Assembly (NCBI RefSeq): GCF_000285835.1
Contig: NZ_HE978604.1
Location: forward strand, 135,775 to 199,774
DNA: 64,000 nt
Source: Brevibacterium senegalense
GTDB lineage: Bacteria > Actinomycetota > Actinomycetes > Actinomycetales > Brevibacteriaceae
Reading direction: 5' to 3'
Part shown: in pieces, positions 17,097 to 26,377 of the stretch
How positions within the stretch are numbered: the first letter of the stretch is position 1
Layout: each line of letters opens with the position of its first letter
The notes under the pieces: generated by a model
Seen by the model: only the letters and a program-made list of their open reading frames with translations
Database searches by the model: none
Told to the model about the DNA's origin: nothing
Program-made: the position numbers and the translations under genes

Positions 17097-18671
17097 ATGG
17101 CGAATGAACGGCGAGCGGACTTCACCCAGCGCATCCGCGGGGCCTGGCAGGGCTTCCGGAATCTGCGCGACGATGCCGCTCAGCAGCCCGGCGGCTCCTA
17201 CCTGGGCGCGCCGCCCACCGGCCCGATGACCTTCGCGGAGCCTACGGAGGACGAGCTGGGGCGCGGCGCCTACGAGCCGTACGTGTCCCCGCCGTTCCGA
17301 CTGGCGGCCGCGTGGAGCTGGCGCACGATCGTGATCCTGGCCGCGGTGGGAGTCCTCCTGTGGCTCCTGTCGCAGGTGTCCCAGGTGCTGCTGCCGGCGC
17401 TCATCGCGCTGCTGCTGGCGGCGCTGCTGAGCCCCATCCACTCGTTCCTGGTGCGCAAGGGATGGCCGCGCGCCCTGTCCGCGGCCACCGTATTCATCGG
17501 CTTCCTCCTCCTGGTTCTGGGCACGATCGCGCTGGTGGGCCAGCAGATCGTCGCGGGCTTCGGCGCCCTGTGGACGCAGGTGCTGGCGGGCGTCTCGACG
17601 ATCACGATGTGGCTGAACTCGAACCCCTTCGGCCTGGACTCCGGCATCACCGCGCAGTACCTGGACCAGGGTTTGGACCAGGGGCTCACCTACCTCGAGG
17701 AGAACGCGAGCAATCTGGTGGGCGGTGCCGCCGGTGCCGTGTCGTCCGTGGGCTCCTTCGCGACCGGCACCCTGCTGGCGCTCGTCGCCGCGTTCTTCTT
17801 CCTGTACGACGGCCGCAACATGTTCAACTGGGCGGTCCGACTCATGCCGCGCCCGGCCCGCGCGCGGACGGAGGGTGCGGCGCTGCGCGGCTGGCAGACG
17901 CTCGTCCAGTACGTCCGGGTCCAGATCATCGTGGCCGCCGTCGACGCGATCGGCATCGGCATCGGCGCGCTGGCGATCGGCATCCCGCTGGCCATCCCGC
18001 TGACGCTGCTCGTCTTCATGGGGTCGTTCATCCCGATCGTCGGTGCGGTCGTGACGGGCGCGATCGCCGTCATCGTCGCCCTCGTGTCGCAGGGCTTCAT
18101 CCCGGCGCTCATCATGCTGGGCGTCGTCCTGCTGGTGCAGCAGATCGAGGGCAACGTCCTCCAGCCGTTCATCATGGGCAAGGCCGTGAGCGTCCACCCG
18201 CTGGCGGTCATCCTGACCGTCGCCGCCGGTGGCTTCCTCTTCGGCATCGTGGGCGCGCTCTTCGCGGTGCCGCTCATCGCGGTCGTCAACACGGTCGTGC
18301 GCTACCTGGCCGGGGACGACGTGTTCGCCGGTGAGGACACCGGGGTCGCGACCGATGTGCCGGACAGGCAGGTGGCTGACGACGGGGAGGGCCGAGACGC
18401 CGCGGACGGCTCGGCGCGGGAGACGGTCGGTGCCGCAGCGCCGCAGTCCGGCTCCGATGCGCACGGAGCCGCCGCTGCGGGAGCGGCCGCGGCCGGCGCG
18501 CGCGATCCCGGCCGTTCGACGTTCCGCAGCGCGGAGGCGGACGGTGCTGACGGAGACGCGGTGGGCGGAGCGGCAGCGGATGGGGGTGCGGAGGAGCCCT
18601 CCGCCTCGTCGACCCGGGGGGCGGACGCGCCGGAGGGCGGCACCCCGGCCTCGGACGACGACGGGCGCTGA
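17097..18671 (+). CDS. AI-2E family (UPF0118) multi-pass membrane protein
   Basis: The 524-aa product has the AI-2E family layout: paired membrane helices at about 78-120, one near 130-150, an amphipathic middle, then four helices from about 275 to 400 with the conserved PLxxxxGSFIPxxGA-like segment (LTLLVFMGSFIPIVGAVV near 303-320). Members export autoinducer-2, act as Na+/H+ antiporters or have no known substrate. The last ~110 residues are a disordered Ala/Gly/Asp-rich tail unlike the compact family C-terminus. TATAGT (17083-17088) ends eight bases before ATG 17097 and no Shine-Dalgarno is present, so translation is probably leaderless. Confidence 0.88.
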   Translation: MANERRADFTQRIRGAWQGFRNLRDDAAQQPGGSYLGAPPTGPMTFAEPTEDELGRGAYEPYVSPPFRLAAAWSWRTIVILAAVGVLLWLLSQVSQVLLPALIALLLAALLSPIHSFLVRKGWPRALSAATVFIGFLLLVLGTIALVGQQIVAGFGALWTQVLAGVSTITMWLNSNPFGLDSGITAQYLDQGLDQGLTYLEENASNLVGGAAGAVSSVGSFATGTLLALVAAFFFLYDGRNMFNWAVRLMPRPARARTEGAALRGWQTLVQYVRVQIIVAAVDAIGIGIGALAIGIPLAIPLTLLVFMGSFIPIVGAVVTGAIAVIVALVSQGFIPALIMLGVVLLVQQIEGNVLQPFIMGKAVSVHPLAVILTVAAGGFLFGIVGALFAVPLIAVVNTVVRYLAGDDVFAGEDTGVATDVPDRQVADDGEGRDAADGSARETVGAAAPQSGSDAHGAAAAGAAAAGARDPGRSTFRSAEADGADGDAVGGAAADGGAEEPSASSTRGADAPEGGTPASDDDGR

Positions 18672-18742
18672 GACGGCGGGTCCCGCCCCGGCCTGAGCCT
18701 GCGTCGACATGCGAGCCTGAGCCGAGGCCGGGCGCCGGATCA

Positions 18743-18792
18743 GAGACGACGAGGGGCCTCCGCGATCATTCGCGGAGGCCCCTCGTCGTCTC
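18743..18792. terminator. Strong bidirectional terminator
   Basis: A perfect 23-base-pair inverted repeat (18743-18765 with 18770-18792) with a TCAT loop lies between the convergent AI-2E-type gene and greA. It is the longest perfect stem I noticed in the window. Confidence 0.85.
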
Positions 18793-18810
18793 AGGTGCTG
18801 TGGGAGCGGG

Positions 18811-19305
18811 TCAGCCGAAGGCCTCGACCTTGTCGACGGTCACGGCGATCGACTTGCCGTTGGGCGCCTCGTACGAGGTGGACTCGCCCACCTTGGTGCC
18901 GTTGACGGCCGCACCCAGCGGGGAGGCCTCGGAGAAGACGTCGATCTCCGTGTCCTCGCCGGCGATCTCGCGCGAGCCCAGGAGGAAGCGCATCTCGCGA
19001 CCCGCGACGGTCGCGGTGATGACGGTGCCCGGCGAGGCCGTGCTGAGGTCGCCGCTGGTCCCGCCCACGGTGGCGTGGCGCAGCAGGTGCTCGAGCTGGC
19101 GGATGCGGGCCTCGATCTTGGCCTGCTCCTCGCGCGCGGCGTGGTAGCCGCCGTTCTCCTTGAGGTCGCCCTCTTCGCGCGCGGCATCGATCTTCTCTGC
19201 GATATCCGCACGACCAGGGCCCTGCAGGGTTTCCAGCTCCTTGGAGAGACGGTCGAAGGCTTCCTGGCTCAGCCAGGTCTCCTCGCCGGTGATCTCTTCC
19301 GTCAT
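18811..19305 (-). CDS. greA: Transcription elongation factor GreA
   Basis: The 164-aa product has the N-terminal coiled coil (about 12-80) with the tip acidic pair in AREEGDLKENGGYHAAREE, and a C-terminal FKBP-like globular domain. GreA enters the RNA polymerase secondary channel and stimulates cleavage of backtracked RNA. ATG 19305 has GAGGAGG five bases upstream. The gene is preceded by a leader of about 120 bases with several hairpins. Order with DUF4307 and mca is that of M. tuberculosis Rv1080c-Rv1082. Confidence 0.95.
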   Translation of the reverse strand: MTEEITGEETWLSQEAFDRLSKELETLQGPGRADIAEKIDAAREEGDLKENGGYHAAREEQAKIEARIRQLEHLLRHATVGGTSGDLSTASPGTVITATVAGREMRFLLGSREIAGEDTEIDVFSEASPLGAAVNGTKVGESTSYEAPNGKSIAVTVDKVEAFG

Positions 19306-19424
19306 GGATCCTCCTCGTGTGCGTCAGGCCCGCAGGATCTGCGGGCCCGGTGAGACGGGCCTGCAGCCCGTGCGTGACAGTGAATGATCCCGGGGGCGGA
19401 CGCCTCCCGGGATCGATCCGTAAG
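19306..19424 (-). promoter_or_regulatory. Structured 5' leader of greA
   Basis: Between the predicted start near 19424 and ATG 19305 the RNA can form a hairpin with nine-base arms GATCCCGGG/CCCGGGATC (19386-19414). A second hairpin, CCCGCA/TGCGGG, is predicted near 19328-19345. In E. coli the greA leader terminates to give GraL RNAs; whether this leader attenuates is inferred only. Confidence 0.4.
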
Positions 19425-19430
19425 TGACCT

Positions 19431-19460
19431 ATGCTACTGCGGAACCCGTGGGATCGGCAA
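19431..19460 (-). promoter_or_regulatory. greA promoter
   Basis: On the minus strand TTGCCG (19460-19455) and TAGCAT (19436-19431) are 18 bases apart, directly after the DUF4307 stop. Confidence 0.55.
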
Positions 19461-19505
19461 GCAGTGGGGGTGCGAGGCCGCGGTGGACCTGCGCGGCGGG
19501 GTCTC

Positions 19506-19955
19506 TCAGAAGCGCGGGTCGTCCGCGTACCAGCAGGACTCGTGGTGGCCGCTCGACGCCAGCTGCGTCGTGCTGATGTCCGCGGAGACCGTGATCGGGC
19601 TGGCGCCGTCCGCCTGCGGATCCGCGGGGACGGTCACCTCCGTGTAGCCCACGACGGCCTCGTGCTCGCTGACAGCGCGGACGGAGCACGTGATCTCGCG
19701 CTGAGCGTCTGGATAGACGCCGATCGTCGTGCGGGTGAGGGTCGAGTCGACGACGTCGTAGCTGATCGTGACCGTGCCGTCAGGTGTGGGGCTGGGGGCG
19801 AAGCCGTACCAGGCGGCGACCCCGATCGCCGCCGCGAGTCCTGCGCCGATGCCGATGACGGCGGGGCGGGAGAGGCGCCTGCGGTGCGTCCGCTCGTGCT
19901 GGATCCGCGGCGCGCGCCCCCCGTAGCGGGACTGGAGATCGGCTGCTGTCGTCAC
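19506..19955 (-). CDS. DUF4307 membrane protein
   Basis: The 149-aa product has a basic N-terminus, one membrane helix (about 33-52, VIGIGAGLAAAIGVAAWYGF) and an outside beta domain with two cysteines (CSVRAV and ESCWY) that could form a disulfide. The family is conserved between greA and mca in actinobacteria (Rv1081c position) and has no known function. The start is GTG 19955; GACAAT on the minus strand ends six bases before it, so the mRNA is probably leaderless. It diverges from mca. Confidence 0.82.
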   Translation of the reverse strand: MTTAADLQSRYGGRAPRIQHERTHRRRLSRPAVIGIGAGLAAAIGVAAWYGFAPSPTPDGTVTISYDVVDSTLTRTTIGVYPDAQREITCSVRAVSEHEAVVGYTEVTVPADPQADGASPITVSADISTTQLASSGHHESCWYADDPRF

Positions 19956-20120
19956 GCACCCATTGTCTCAGACCGGGCAGCGCGAACCTGCATGAGGGCA
20001 CGCTGCGTGCGCGAACGCACGTGTGCGGATTGGGTGCCGGGGGAGTGCGGCGACTACCCTGGGAGTCGGTCTTCTCGCGCGTTCGACCGCGCGGCACTGC
20101 ATCTTTGGAGGTCTTCGTCC

Positions 20121-21140
20121 ATGCGGGATCGTTCCCACTCCTCGCAGCCCTACGCCGGGCTCCGTCTCCTGGCCGTGCACGCGCACCCGGACGACGAGGC
20201 CTCGAAGGGCGCGGCGACCAGCGCGATGTACGCGGCGCGGGGCGCCCGCGTGCTGGTCCTCACGATGACCGGCGGCGAGGCCGGCGACATCCTCAACCCC
20301 GCCCTCGAGGAGTCACCCGCCGCGACCCGCGACATCGCGGGTCTGCGCCGGACGGAGATGGCGCTGGCCGCGGAGACCCTGGGAGTGGAGCACGTATGGG
20401 CCGGCTACGTCGACTCCGGACTGCCGGACGGCGACCCGGACGAGCTGACCCCGCGCGGCAGCTTCTACCGCGTCCCGATCGAGGTCTCCGCCCGCACGGT
20501 GGTGTCCGTGCTGCGCCGCTTCCGCCCGCACGTGATGACGACGTACGACGAGCGCGGCGGCTACCCCCACCCGGACCACATCCGGACGCACGACGTGTCG
20601 ATGGTCGCGGTGGAGCAGGCGGGCCAGGCGGGCACCAATCCGGAGCTGGGCGAGCCGTGGACCGTGCAGAAGACCTACTACAACCAGGACCTCTCCGCCC
20701 ACAAGTTCCTGCGCATCCACGAGCTCATGGTCGCGGAGGGCGACGAGTCGCCGTTCGAGGAGCAGCTCGAGTGGCTCACGGAGCGCGATGCGGAGCGGCA
20801 CACGTGGCTGACGGCCCGCGTGCCCAGCGGTGAGTACTTCGAGGTGCGGGATCGCGCCCTCATCGCGCACGCGACGCAGATCGACCCCAACGGCGGCTTC
20901 TTCTTCGGCAGCCGTGCCCAGGCGCGCCGCCTCTGGCGGACGGAGGAGTTCGAGCTGGCGATCGATCGCACGGGCCGGCCGCCGCTGGACCGCGAGCAGA
21001 ACTTCCTCGAATCAGACCTGTTCGCGGGCGTGACGGACGATGACGGCGACGTCGTCCCGGACGACCTCATGCCGGAGGATACGCAGCCGGCGCAGACCGG
21101 GTCCACGCAGGAGACGCAGGATCTCGAGGAGGCACGATGA
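20121..21140 (+). CDS. mca: Mycothiol S-conjugate amidase
   Basis: The 339-aa product has the zinc-binding LmbE/PIG-L motif AHPDDE (21-26) and HPDH (150-153). Mca cleaves the cysteinyl amide bond of mycothiol conjugates, releasing mercapturic acids for export and recycling GlcN-Ins, so it marks this organism as a mycothiol user. The C-terminal ~40 residues are an acidic, Gln/Thr-rich tail (from about 300) that may be dispensable. ATG 20121 has GGAGG nine bases upstream; TACCCT at 20055-20060 is a possible -10. The stop overlaps the next gene as ATGA. Confidence 0.93.
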   Translation: MRDRSHSSQPYAGLRLLAVHAHPDDEASKGAATSAMYAARGARVLVLTMTGGEAGDILNPALEESPAATRDIAGLRRTEMALAAETLGVEHVWAGYVDSGLPDGDPDELTPRGSFYRVPIEVSARTVVSVLRRFRPHVMTTYDERGGYPHPDHIRTHDVSMVAVEQAGQAGTNPELGEPWTVQKTYYNQDLSAHKFLRIHELMVAEGDESPFEEQLEWLTERDAERHTWLTARVPSGEYFEVRDRALIAHATQIDPNGGFFFGSRAQARRLWRTEEFELAIDRTGRPPLDREQNFLESDLFAGVTDDDGDVVPDDLMPEDTQPAQTGSTQETQDLEEAR

Positions 21141-21490
21141 CCTCGGTGCAGCTGATGACGGTGCAGCTGGTCGCCGCGACCGCGGAGCCCACGGAGACGG
21201 GCTACCCGGATGCGGAGGCCGTGACACCGGGGACGATCGGCTTCCTCTTCACGTTCTTCCTGGCCGCAGCGGTGGTCCTGCTGGGACGCAGCCTGCTGCG
21301 CCGCCAGCGCCGCCTGCGCGCGCGAGCGGGCGTGGTGCGCCACCATCCGATCCCGGTCGAGCGGGCGCCGCGCACCGGGCCGCAGAACCAGAGCATGTCG
21401 ACCGGCGTGGATCTGGAGACCGGCGAATCGATCCGACCGGACGCGCCGCAGGCGCGGAGCGACGGGGAGTCCGGCCCCCGGGAGCCCTGA
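21137..21490 (+). CDS. Small single-pass membrane protein downstream of mca
   Basis: The 117-aa product has one membrane helix (about 33-52, IGFLFTFFLAAAVVLLGRSL) followed by a strongly basic segment RRQRRLRARAG and a disordered polar tail. The orientation would be N-out, C-in by the positive-inside rule. It is coupled to mca by an ATGA overlap and corresponds to the Rv1083 position. No function is known; a partner for Mca or conjugate export is possible but unsupported. Confidence 0.75.
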   Translation: MTSVQLMTVQLVAATAEPTETGYPDAEAVTPGTIGFLFTFFLAAAVVLLGRSLLRRQRRLRARAGVVRHHPIPVERAPRTGPQNQSMSTGVDLETGESIRPDAPQARSDGESGPREP

Positions 21491-21553
21491 GACTCCGCGG
21501 GTCTGTGCCGCGGTGCGGCTGGCCGGAGCACCCGTGCTGAGGCTCCGCGCGCG

Positions 21554-22327
21554 TCAGTAGGCGTGCGAGGCCGCGACCAGCAGTGCAGCCAGGTGGCAGC
21601 CGTACCCCAGCACCGTGAAGGTGTGGAAGATCTCGTGGAATCCGAAGATCGCGGGAGCGGGGTTGGGCCGCTTGATGCCGTAGACGACCGCCCCGATGAT
21701 GTAGAGCGCGCCGCCGGTGACGACGAGGATTCCCACCGGCAGGCTCTCGATCCAGATCCCGGGGACGTAGCCCACCCCGGCCAGGCCGATCCCCACGTAG
21801 ACCGGCACGAAGAGCCAGCGGGGTGCAGTCGTCCACACGATCCGGAAGACGACGCCCAGGACCGCCGCAGTCCACATGACGACCAGCAGGACGGTCCGCG
21901 GCGTCCCCTCCAGGCACAGCACCGCCAGCGGCGTGTACGTCCCCGCGATGATGAGGAAGATGTTCGCGTGGTCGATCCGGCGCAGCAGCAGGCGGATGCG
22001 CATGCGCCAGCGCCCGGCGTGGTAGACGGCGGAGGTGCCGAAGAGCAGCATCCCCGTGAGTGTGAAGAGCGCCGCCGCGATCCGCGAAGCGATCGTGGGC
22101 GACACGATCACGAGCGCCAGACCGCCCACGATGCTGAGTGGGAAGGCTCCCGCGTGGATCCACCCGCGCCACCGAGGGCGGATCTGACCCGCCAGCTTCG
22201 TGAGCTCCCGGCGCAGTGCCACATTGCGGCGCGAGGCGCGGGTGGGGCGCGCGGCGGACGCGGGCGCGACCTGTGCGGGATCGGAGGGGGCGGGCGCGTC
22301 GGCGCCGGGCTGGTCCAGTACGTCCAT
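21554..22327 (-). CDS. Hemolysin III / YqfA-type seven-helix membrane protein (PAQR family)
   Basis: The 257-aa product has a 50-residue polar N-terminus and seven hydrophobic helices from about 60 to 255. Conserved residues of the hemolysin III family are present: SAVYH near 100, RIDHANIFLIIAGTYTP near 115-131 and the late HEIFHTFTVLGYGCH, whose histidines form the zinc-like site of the PAQR fold. Despite the name a haemolytic role is doubtful; membrane-lipid homeostasis is discussed for the family. The position matches Rv1085c. ATG 22327 follows TATGCT by six bases, so it is probably leaderless. Confidence 0.88.
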   Translation of the reverse strand: MDVLDQPGADAPAPSDPAQVAPASAARPTRASRRNVALRRELTKLAGQIRPRWRGWIHAGAFPLSIVGGLALVIVSPTIASRIAAALFTLTGMLLFGTSAVYHAGRWRMRIRLLLRRIDHANIFLIIAGTYTPLAVLCLEGTPRTVLLVVMWTAAVLGVVFRIVWTTAPRWLFVPVYVGIGLAGVGYVPGIWIESLPVGILVVTGGALYIIGAVVYGIKRPNPAPAIFGFHEIFHTFTVLGYGCHLAALLVAASHAY

Positions 22328-22470
22328 GTTCGGAGCATAGACGCACCGACTGGGAGGACGGGGAGACGTCCGCGGCAGGGCCGTCCGCACCGCCGTGCCC
22401 TGCGCCCCGTGGCCGTGCGTCCGAGTAGAGTGAACGCCTGGGACCGCGCACATCCGGAGGAGACTCACCC

Positions 22471-23247
22471 ATGCCGACCTCGCCTCGTTCGTGGCTGTAC
22501 CGGCTCTACGACCGGCGCATCGCGGCGGAGCTGGAGCCGTCCGGTCGACTGCCCCGCCACATCGGCGTCATCACGGACGGGAACCGGCGCTGGGCGAAGG
22601 AGTTCGGCACCACGACCGAGGACGGCCACCGCATGGGTGCGCAGCGCATCGTCGAGCTCATCGACTGGTGCGATGAACTGGGCATCGAGGTCGTGACCCT
22701 CTACGTCCTCTCGAAGGAGAACCTCCAGCGGTCCGCGGAGGAGGTCCGCATCCTGGGGACGATCATCGGCGACATGGTCGACGACATCGCGCGGCGCGAC
22801 GGCAGCGAGGTGCGCCTGGTGGGTGATCTCACGCTGCTGCCGGACGAGCTGCGCGCACGACTGGCGACCGCGGCGGAGGCCTCGACCGCCGGCGATCGCG
22901 CACGCATCCGCGTCAACATCGCCGCCGGGTACGGCGGCCGGCAGGAGATCGTCGCCGCGGTTCGCGAACTGCTGCAGGACAGCCTCGAGGAGGGGCGCAG
23001 CCTGGAGCAGGCGATCGAGTCCGTGACGGAGGAGGGGATCTCCGAGCACCTCTACACGAAGGGGCTGCCGGACCCGGATCTCATCATCCGCTCGTCCGGC
23101 GAGCAGCGGCTGTCCGGCTTCCTCATCTGGCAGAGCGCGTACACGGAGTTCTACTTCTGCGAGGCCTACTGGCCCGCGTTCCGCCGCACGGACTTCCTGC
23201 GCGCGCTGCGCGCATACGCGGAGCGCAACCGGCGCTACGGGAAGTAG
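22471..23247 (+). CDS. uppS: cis-Prenyltransferase (UPP / Z-farnesyl diphosphate synthase family)
   Basis: The 258-aa product has the family motifs TDGNRRWA (35-42; Asp36 binds Mg2+), GGRQEI near 152 and RSSGEQRLSGFLIW near 208. It condenses isopentenyl diphosphate onto an allylic primer with Z geometry to make polyprenyl carriers for cell-wall synthesis. The position next to the hemolysin III gene matches M. tuberculosis Rv1086, a short-chain Z-farnesyl diphosphate synthase, so the chain length may be short; only one such gene is in view. GGAGGAG precedes ATG 22471. Confidence 0.92.
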   Translation: MPTSPRSWLYRLYDRRIAAELEPSGRLPRHIGVITDGNRRWAKEFGTTTEDGHRMGAQRIVELIDWCDELGIEVVTLYVLSKENLQRSAEEVRILGTIIGDMVDDIARRDGSEVRLVGDLTLLPDELRARLATAAEASTAGDRARIRVNIAAGYGGRQEIVAAVRELLQDSLEEGRSLEQAIESVTEEGISEHLYTKGLPDPDLIIRSSGEQRLSGFLIWQSAYTEFYFCEAYWPAFRRTDFLRALRAYAERNRRYGK

Positions 23248-23254
23248 CGGCCCG

Positions 23255-23291
23255 CCCCGGCCGGGCACCGGCGACGGTCACCGGACCGGGG
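23255..23291 (+). terminator. Hairpin after uppS
   Basis: CCCCGGCCGG pairs with CCGG-A-CCGGGG across a 16-base loop immediately after the uppS stop. It lacks a T-run. Confidence 0.4.
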
Positions 23292-23357
23292 CCACCCGTG
23301 CGGGCGGCGGCAGACGTCCGTCCTCGGGACCTGCGATCACGGCGGTTCGGCCGTCAT

Positions 23358-23444
23358 TCATCGAAACGTCATCCGACCCGGGGGTTCAGTGACCGATCCA
23401 CGCGGTCGGGCGGGTTAGCGTGGGAGCGTCGGCAGGAAGCCGAC
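23358..23444 (+). promoter_or_regulatory. phoH upstream region: half-conserved repeats, -10 and leader hairpin
   Basis: Two adjacent 11-base units beginning TCATCG/TCATCC (23358-23379) resemble a degenerate Pho-type direct repeat. TAGCGT (23416-23421) could be a -10, giving a leader of about 93 bases. At its start GTCGGC/GCCGAC (23428-23444) form a six-base-pair hairpin with loop AGGAA. The rest of the 270-base gap holds nothing I recognise. Confidence 0.3.
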
Positions 23445-23520
23445 TCCGGGGGCAGTGCCCGTCGGGGAAGGACAGGGCACCACGGCCTCGGACACCCGAA
23501 GCCCGAAGGGGAGCTCGCCC

Positions 23521-24819
23521 GTGAGCGCAACCATCACCTACGTCCTCGACACCTCGGTCCTCCTGTCCGACCCGCGCGCGATGATGCGCTTCGCCGAGCA
23601 CGAGGTGGTCATCCCGCTCGTGGTCGTCTCCGAACTGGAGGGCAAGAGGCACCACCCGGAGTTGGGGTACACCGCACGCCGCGCCTTGGCGCGCCTCGAC
23701 GAGATGCGGGAGACGCACGGCCGGCTGGACCGCGCGTTCCCCGTGGGGGATCAGGGCGGGACGCTGCGCGTCGAGATCAACCACATCGACACGACGCACC
23801 TGCCGCGCACCTTCGACCGGTCGGAGAACGACACCCGCATCCTGGCCGTCGCCCGGAACCTGCAGGCGGAGGGGTCGCACGTCGTCGTCGTGACGAAGGA
23901 CGTGCCCATGCGGGTGAAGGCCGCCTCACTGGGCCTCCACGCGGAGGAGTACCGGAACGAGCAGGCCGCGGACGCGAGCTTCACCGGGATGTCGACGCTC
24001 GAGCTGACCGAGGAGGAGATGTCCGGCCTTTTCGACGCGGGCTGGCTGGACACGAACGCGGTCGCCGCCGAGGTCGTCAACACCGGGCTGGTCCTGTCCA
24101 GCCCGCGCGGCTCGGGTCTGGCCCGGGTGGTGGGGGAGAACCGGATCCGGCTGGTCCGGGGCGACCAGCAGGTGTTCGGCGTGCACGGCCGGTCCGCGGA
24201 GCAGCGCATCGCGATCGACGCGCTCACAGACGAGTCCGTGGGCATCGTGAGCCTGGGCGGGCGAGCCGGGACGGGGAAGTCCGCGATCGCCCTCATGGCG
24301 GGCCTGCAGGCGGTGCTGGAGGACCGCAGCCACCAGTCGATCAAGGTGTTCCGGCCGCTCTACGCGGTGGGCGGCCAGAACCTGGGCTACCTGCCCGGCA
24401 GCGAGGGGGAGAAGATGAACCCCTGGGCCGAAGCCGTGTTCGACACGCTGGGCGCACTGGTGAGCCAGAACGTCATCGACGAGGTGCTGCACCGGGGCAT
24501 CCTCGAGGTCCTGCCGCTCACCCACATCCGCGGACGGTCGCTGCACGACTCGTTCGTCATCGTCGACGAGGCGCAGTCCCTCGAGCGGACGGTGCTGCTC
24601 ACGGTCCTCTCCCGGCTGGGGGAGAACTCGCGGGTCGTGCTCACGCACGACGTCGCGCAGCGCGACAACCTGCGGGTGGGTCGCCACGACGGGATCACGG
24701 CGGTCATCGACAAGCTGGCCGGGCACCCGCTCTTCGCCCACTACACGCTCATGCGCTCCGAGCGCTCCGCGATCGCCGCCCTCGTGACGGAGGTGCTGGA
24801 GGAGGCGGACCTGGCCTGA
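23521..24819 (+). CDS. phoH: PhoH2-type protein: PIN ribonuclease fused to PhoH ATPase
   Basis: The 432-aa product joins an N-terminal PIN domain (1-150; Asp10 in YVLDTSVLL and the acidic SENDTRIL near 105) to a C-terminal PhoH P-loop domain with GRAGTGKSA near 248 and VIVDEAQ near 348. PhoH2 proteins unwind and cleave RNA in an ATP-dependent manner; in mycobacteria PhoH2 is paired with an upstream antitoxin, which is absent here. GTG 23521 has GGGGAG upstream; an earlier in-frame GTG at 23455 is less likely. The position matches Rv1095. Confidence 0.92.
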   Translation: MSATITYVLDTSVLLSDPRAMMRFAEHEVVIPLVVVSELEGKRHHPELGYTARRALARLDEMRETHGRLDRAFPVGDQGGTLRVEINHIDTTHLPRTFDRSENDTRILAVARNLQAEGSHVVVVTKDVPMRVKAASLGLHAEEYRNEQAADASFTGMSTLELTEEEMSGLFDAGWLDTNAVAAEVVNTGLVLSSPRGSGLARVVGENRIRLVRGDQQVFGVHGRSAEQRIAIDALTDESVGIVSLGGRAGTGKSAIALMAGLQAVLEDRSHQSIKVFRPLYAVGGQNLGYLPGSEGEKMNPWAEAVFDTLGALVSQNVIDEVLHRGILEVLPLTHIRGRSLHDSFVIVDEAQSLERTVLLTVLSRLGENSRVVLTHDVAQRDNLRVGRHDGITAVIDKLAGHPLFAHYTLMRSERSAIAALVTEVLEEADLA

Positions 24820-24838
24820 GCCGGGTGCCCGGCCGGCT

Positions 24839-24887
24839 CCGCACGACGGCGGCCCCGGAACACGCCGGGGCCGCCGTCGTCGTGCGG
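24839..24887. terminator. Terminator between convergent phoH and fumC
   Basis: An inverted repeat of about 20 bases on each side (24839-24858 with 24865-24887) has a three-base bulge in the right arm and loop AACACG. Confidence 0.75.
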
Positions 24888-24920
24888 TGGCGCTTCAGCG
24901 GGTGCGGTGCACCCGATGGG

Positions 24921-26324
24921 TCAGCGGTAGTCGCCGATCATGGTCGTGACGTCGAGCGCCTTGTCGAGGTCGGCCTCGGTGATCGAGCCGTTCTCCACGA
25001 AGCCCAGGTCGATCGTCGCCTCCTTGACCGTCATCTTGTTCGCGACCGCGTGCTTCGCGATCTTCGCGGCTGCCTCGTAGCCGATCACGCGGTTGAGCGG
25101 GGTGACGATCGAGGGGGAGGCCTCGGCCAGGAAGCGGGCGCGCTCCTCGTTGGCGGTGAGGCCGTCGATCATCTTCTCCGCCATGACGCGGGAGACGTTC
25201 GCCAGCAGGCGGACCGACTCCAGCAGGTTGGCGGCCATGACCGGGATGCCCACGTTGAGCTCGAACGCACCGTTCGTGGACGACAGGGACACGGTCGTGT
25301 CGTTGCCGATGACCTGCGCGGACGCCTGGATCGCGGCCTCGCAGATGACCGGGTTGACCTTGCCCGGCATGATCGACGAACCCGGCTGCAGGTCCGGGAT
25401 GGCGATCTCGCCTAGCCCGGTGTTGGGGCCGGAACCCATCCAGCGCAGGTCGTTGTTGATCTTCATGAAGCCGTACGCGATCGTGCGCAGCTGGCCGGAG
25501 ACCTCGACGAGTCCGTCGCGGTTGGCCTGGGCCTCGAAGTGGTTGCGCGCCTCCGTGATGGGCAGGCCCGTCTGCTGCGCCAGCAGCTCGACGACGCGGG
25601 CGGAGAACCCGGCCGGCGTGTTGATGCCCGTGCCCACGGCGGTGCCGCCCTGAGGGACCTCCGCCACGCGGGGCAGGGAGGCGTCGACGCGCTCGATGCC
25701 GTAGCGCACCTGCGCGGCGTAGCCGCCGAACTCCTGGCCCAGGGTCACCGGGGTCGCGTCCATGAGGTGGGTGCGACCGGACTTCACGATGTCGCGGAAC
25801 TCCTCCGCCTTCTTCTCCAGCGAGGTCGCGAGGATGTCGAGGGCGGGCTTGAGGTCGTTCACGAGCGCGTTCGTGACGGCGACGTGCACGGAGGTGGGGA
25901 ACACGTCGTTGGACGACTGCGAGGCGTTCACGTGGTCGTTGGGGTGGACGGTCACGTCCGTGCCCGCGAGCTCCTGGTTGGCCAGCTGCGCCAGGACCTC
26001 GTTCGTGTTCATGTTCGAGGAGGTGCCGGAACCGGTCTGGAACACGTCGATGGGGAAGTGCGCGTCGTATTCACCGGCGATGACCTTGTCCGCGGCGGTC
26101 CGGATCGCGGCGGCGCGCTGGGAGTCCAGCACGTCCAGCTCCTCGTTCGCGGTCGCGGCGGCCTTCTTCACCTGGGCCAGTGCGGCGATGTGCTCGCGCT
26201 CGAGTGTCTTGCCGGAGATGGGGAAGTTCTCCACGGCGCGCTGCGTCTGCGCGCTGTAGAGAGCGTCGACGGGGACCTTGACCTCGCCCATGGTGTCGTG
26301 CTCGATGCGGAATTCCTGCGTCAT
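24921..26324 (-). CDS. fumC: Class II fumarate hydratase
   Basis: The 467-aa product carries the fumarase/aspartase signature [11 protein letters not shown] near 313-323 and [14 protein letters not shown] near 96-109. It interconverts fumarate and malate in the TCA cycle as an iron-independent homotetramer. Length is normal and the frame is intact. ATG 26324 has GAAGGA upstream. It lies downstream of the carbonic anhydrase and glpX genes with a 53-base gap, probably in one transcript; the order matches Rv1098c-Rv1099c with a carbonic anhydrase added. Confidence 0.95.
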   Translation of the reverse strand: MTQEFRIEHDTMGEVKVPVDALYSAQTQRAVENFPISGKTLEREHIAALAQVKKAAATANEELDVLDSQRAAAIRTAADKVIAGEYDAHFPIDVFQTGSGTSSNMNTNEVLAQLANQELAGTDVTVHPNDHVNASQSSNDVFPTSVHVAVTNALVNDLKPALDILATSLEKKAEEFRDIVKSGRTHLMDATPVTLGQEFGGYAAQVRYGIERVDASLPRVAEVPQGGTAVGTGINTPAGFSARVVELLAQQTGLPITEARNHFEAQANRDGLVEVSGQLRTIAYGFMKINNDLRWMGSGPNTGLGEIAIPDLQPGSSIMPGKVNPVICEAAIQASAQVIGNDTTVSLSSTNGAFELNVGIPVMAANLLESVRLLANVSRVMAEKMIDGLTANEERARFLAEASPSIVTPLNRVIGYEAAAKIAKHAVANKMTVKEATIDLGFVENGSITEADLDKALDVTTMIGDYR

Positions 26325-26377
26325 GCTGTCCTTCGCTCCTAGGGGGTGTGCGGATGTGTGGGTCTGCGGGCGGCCGG

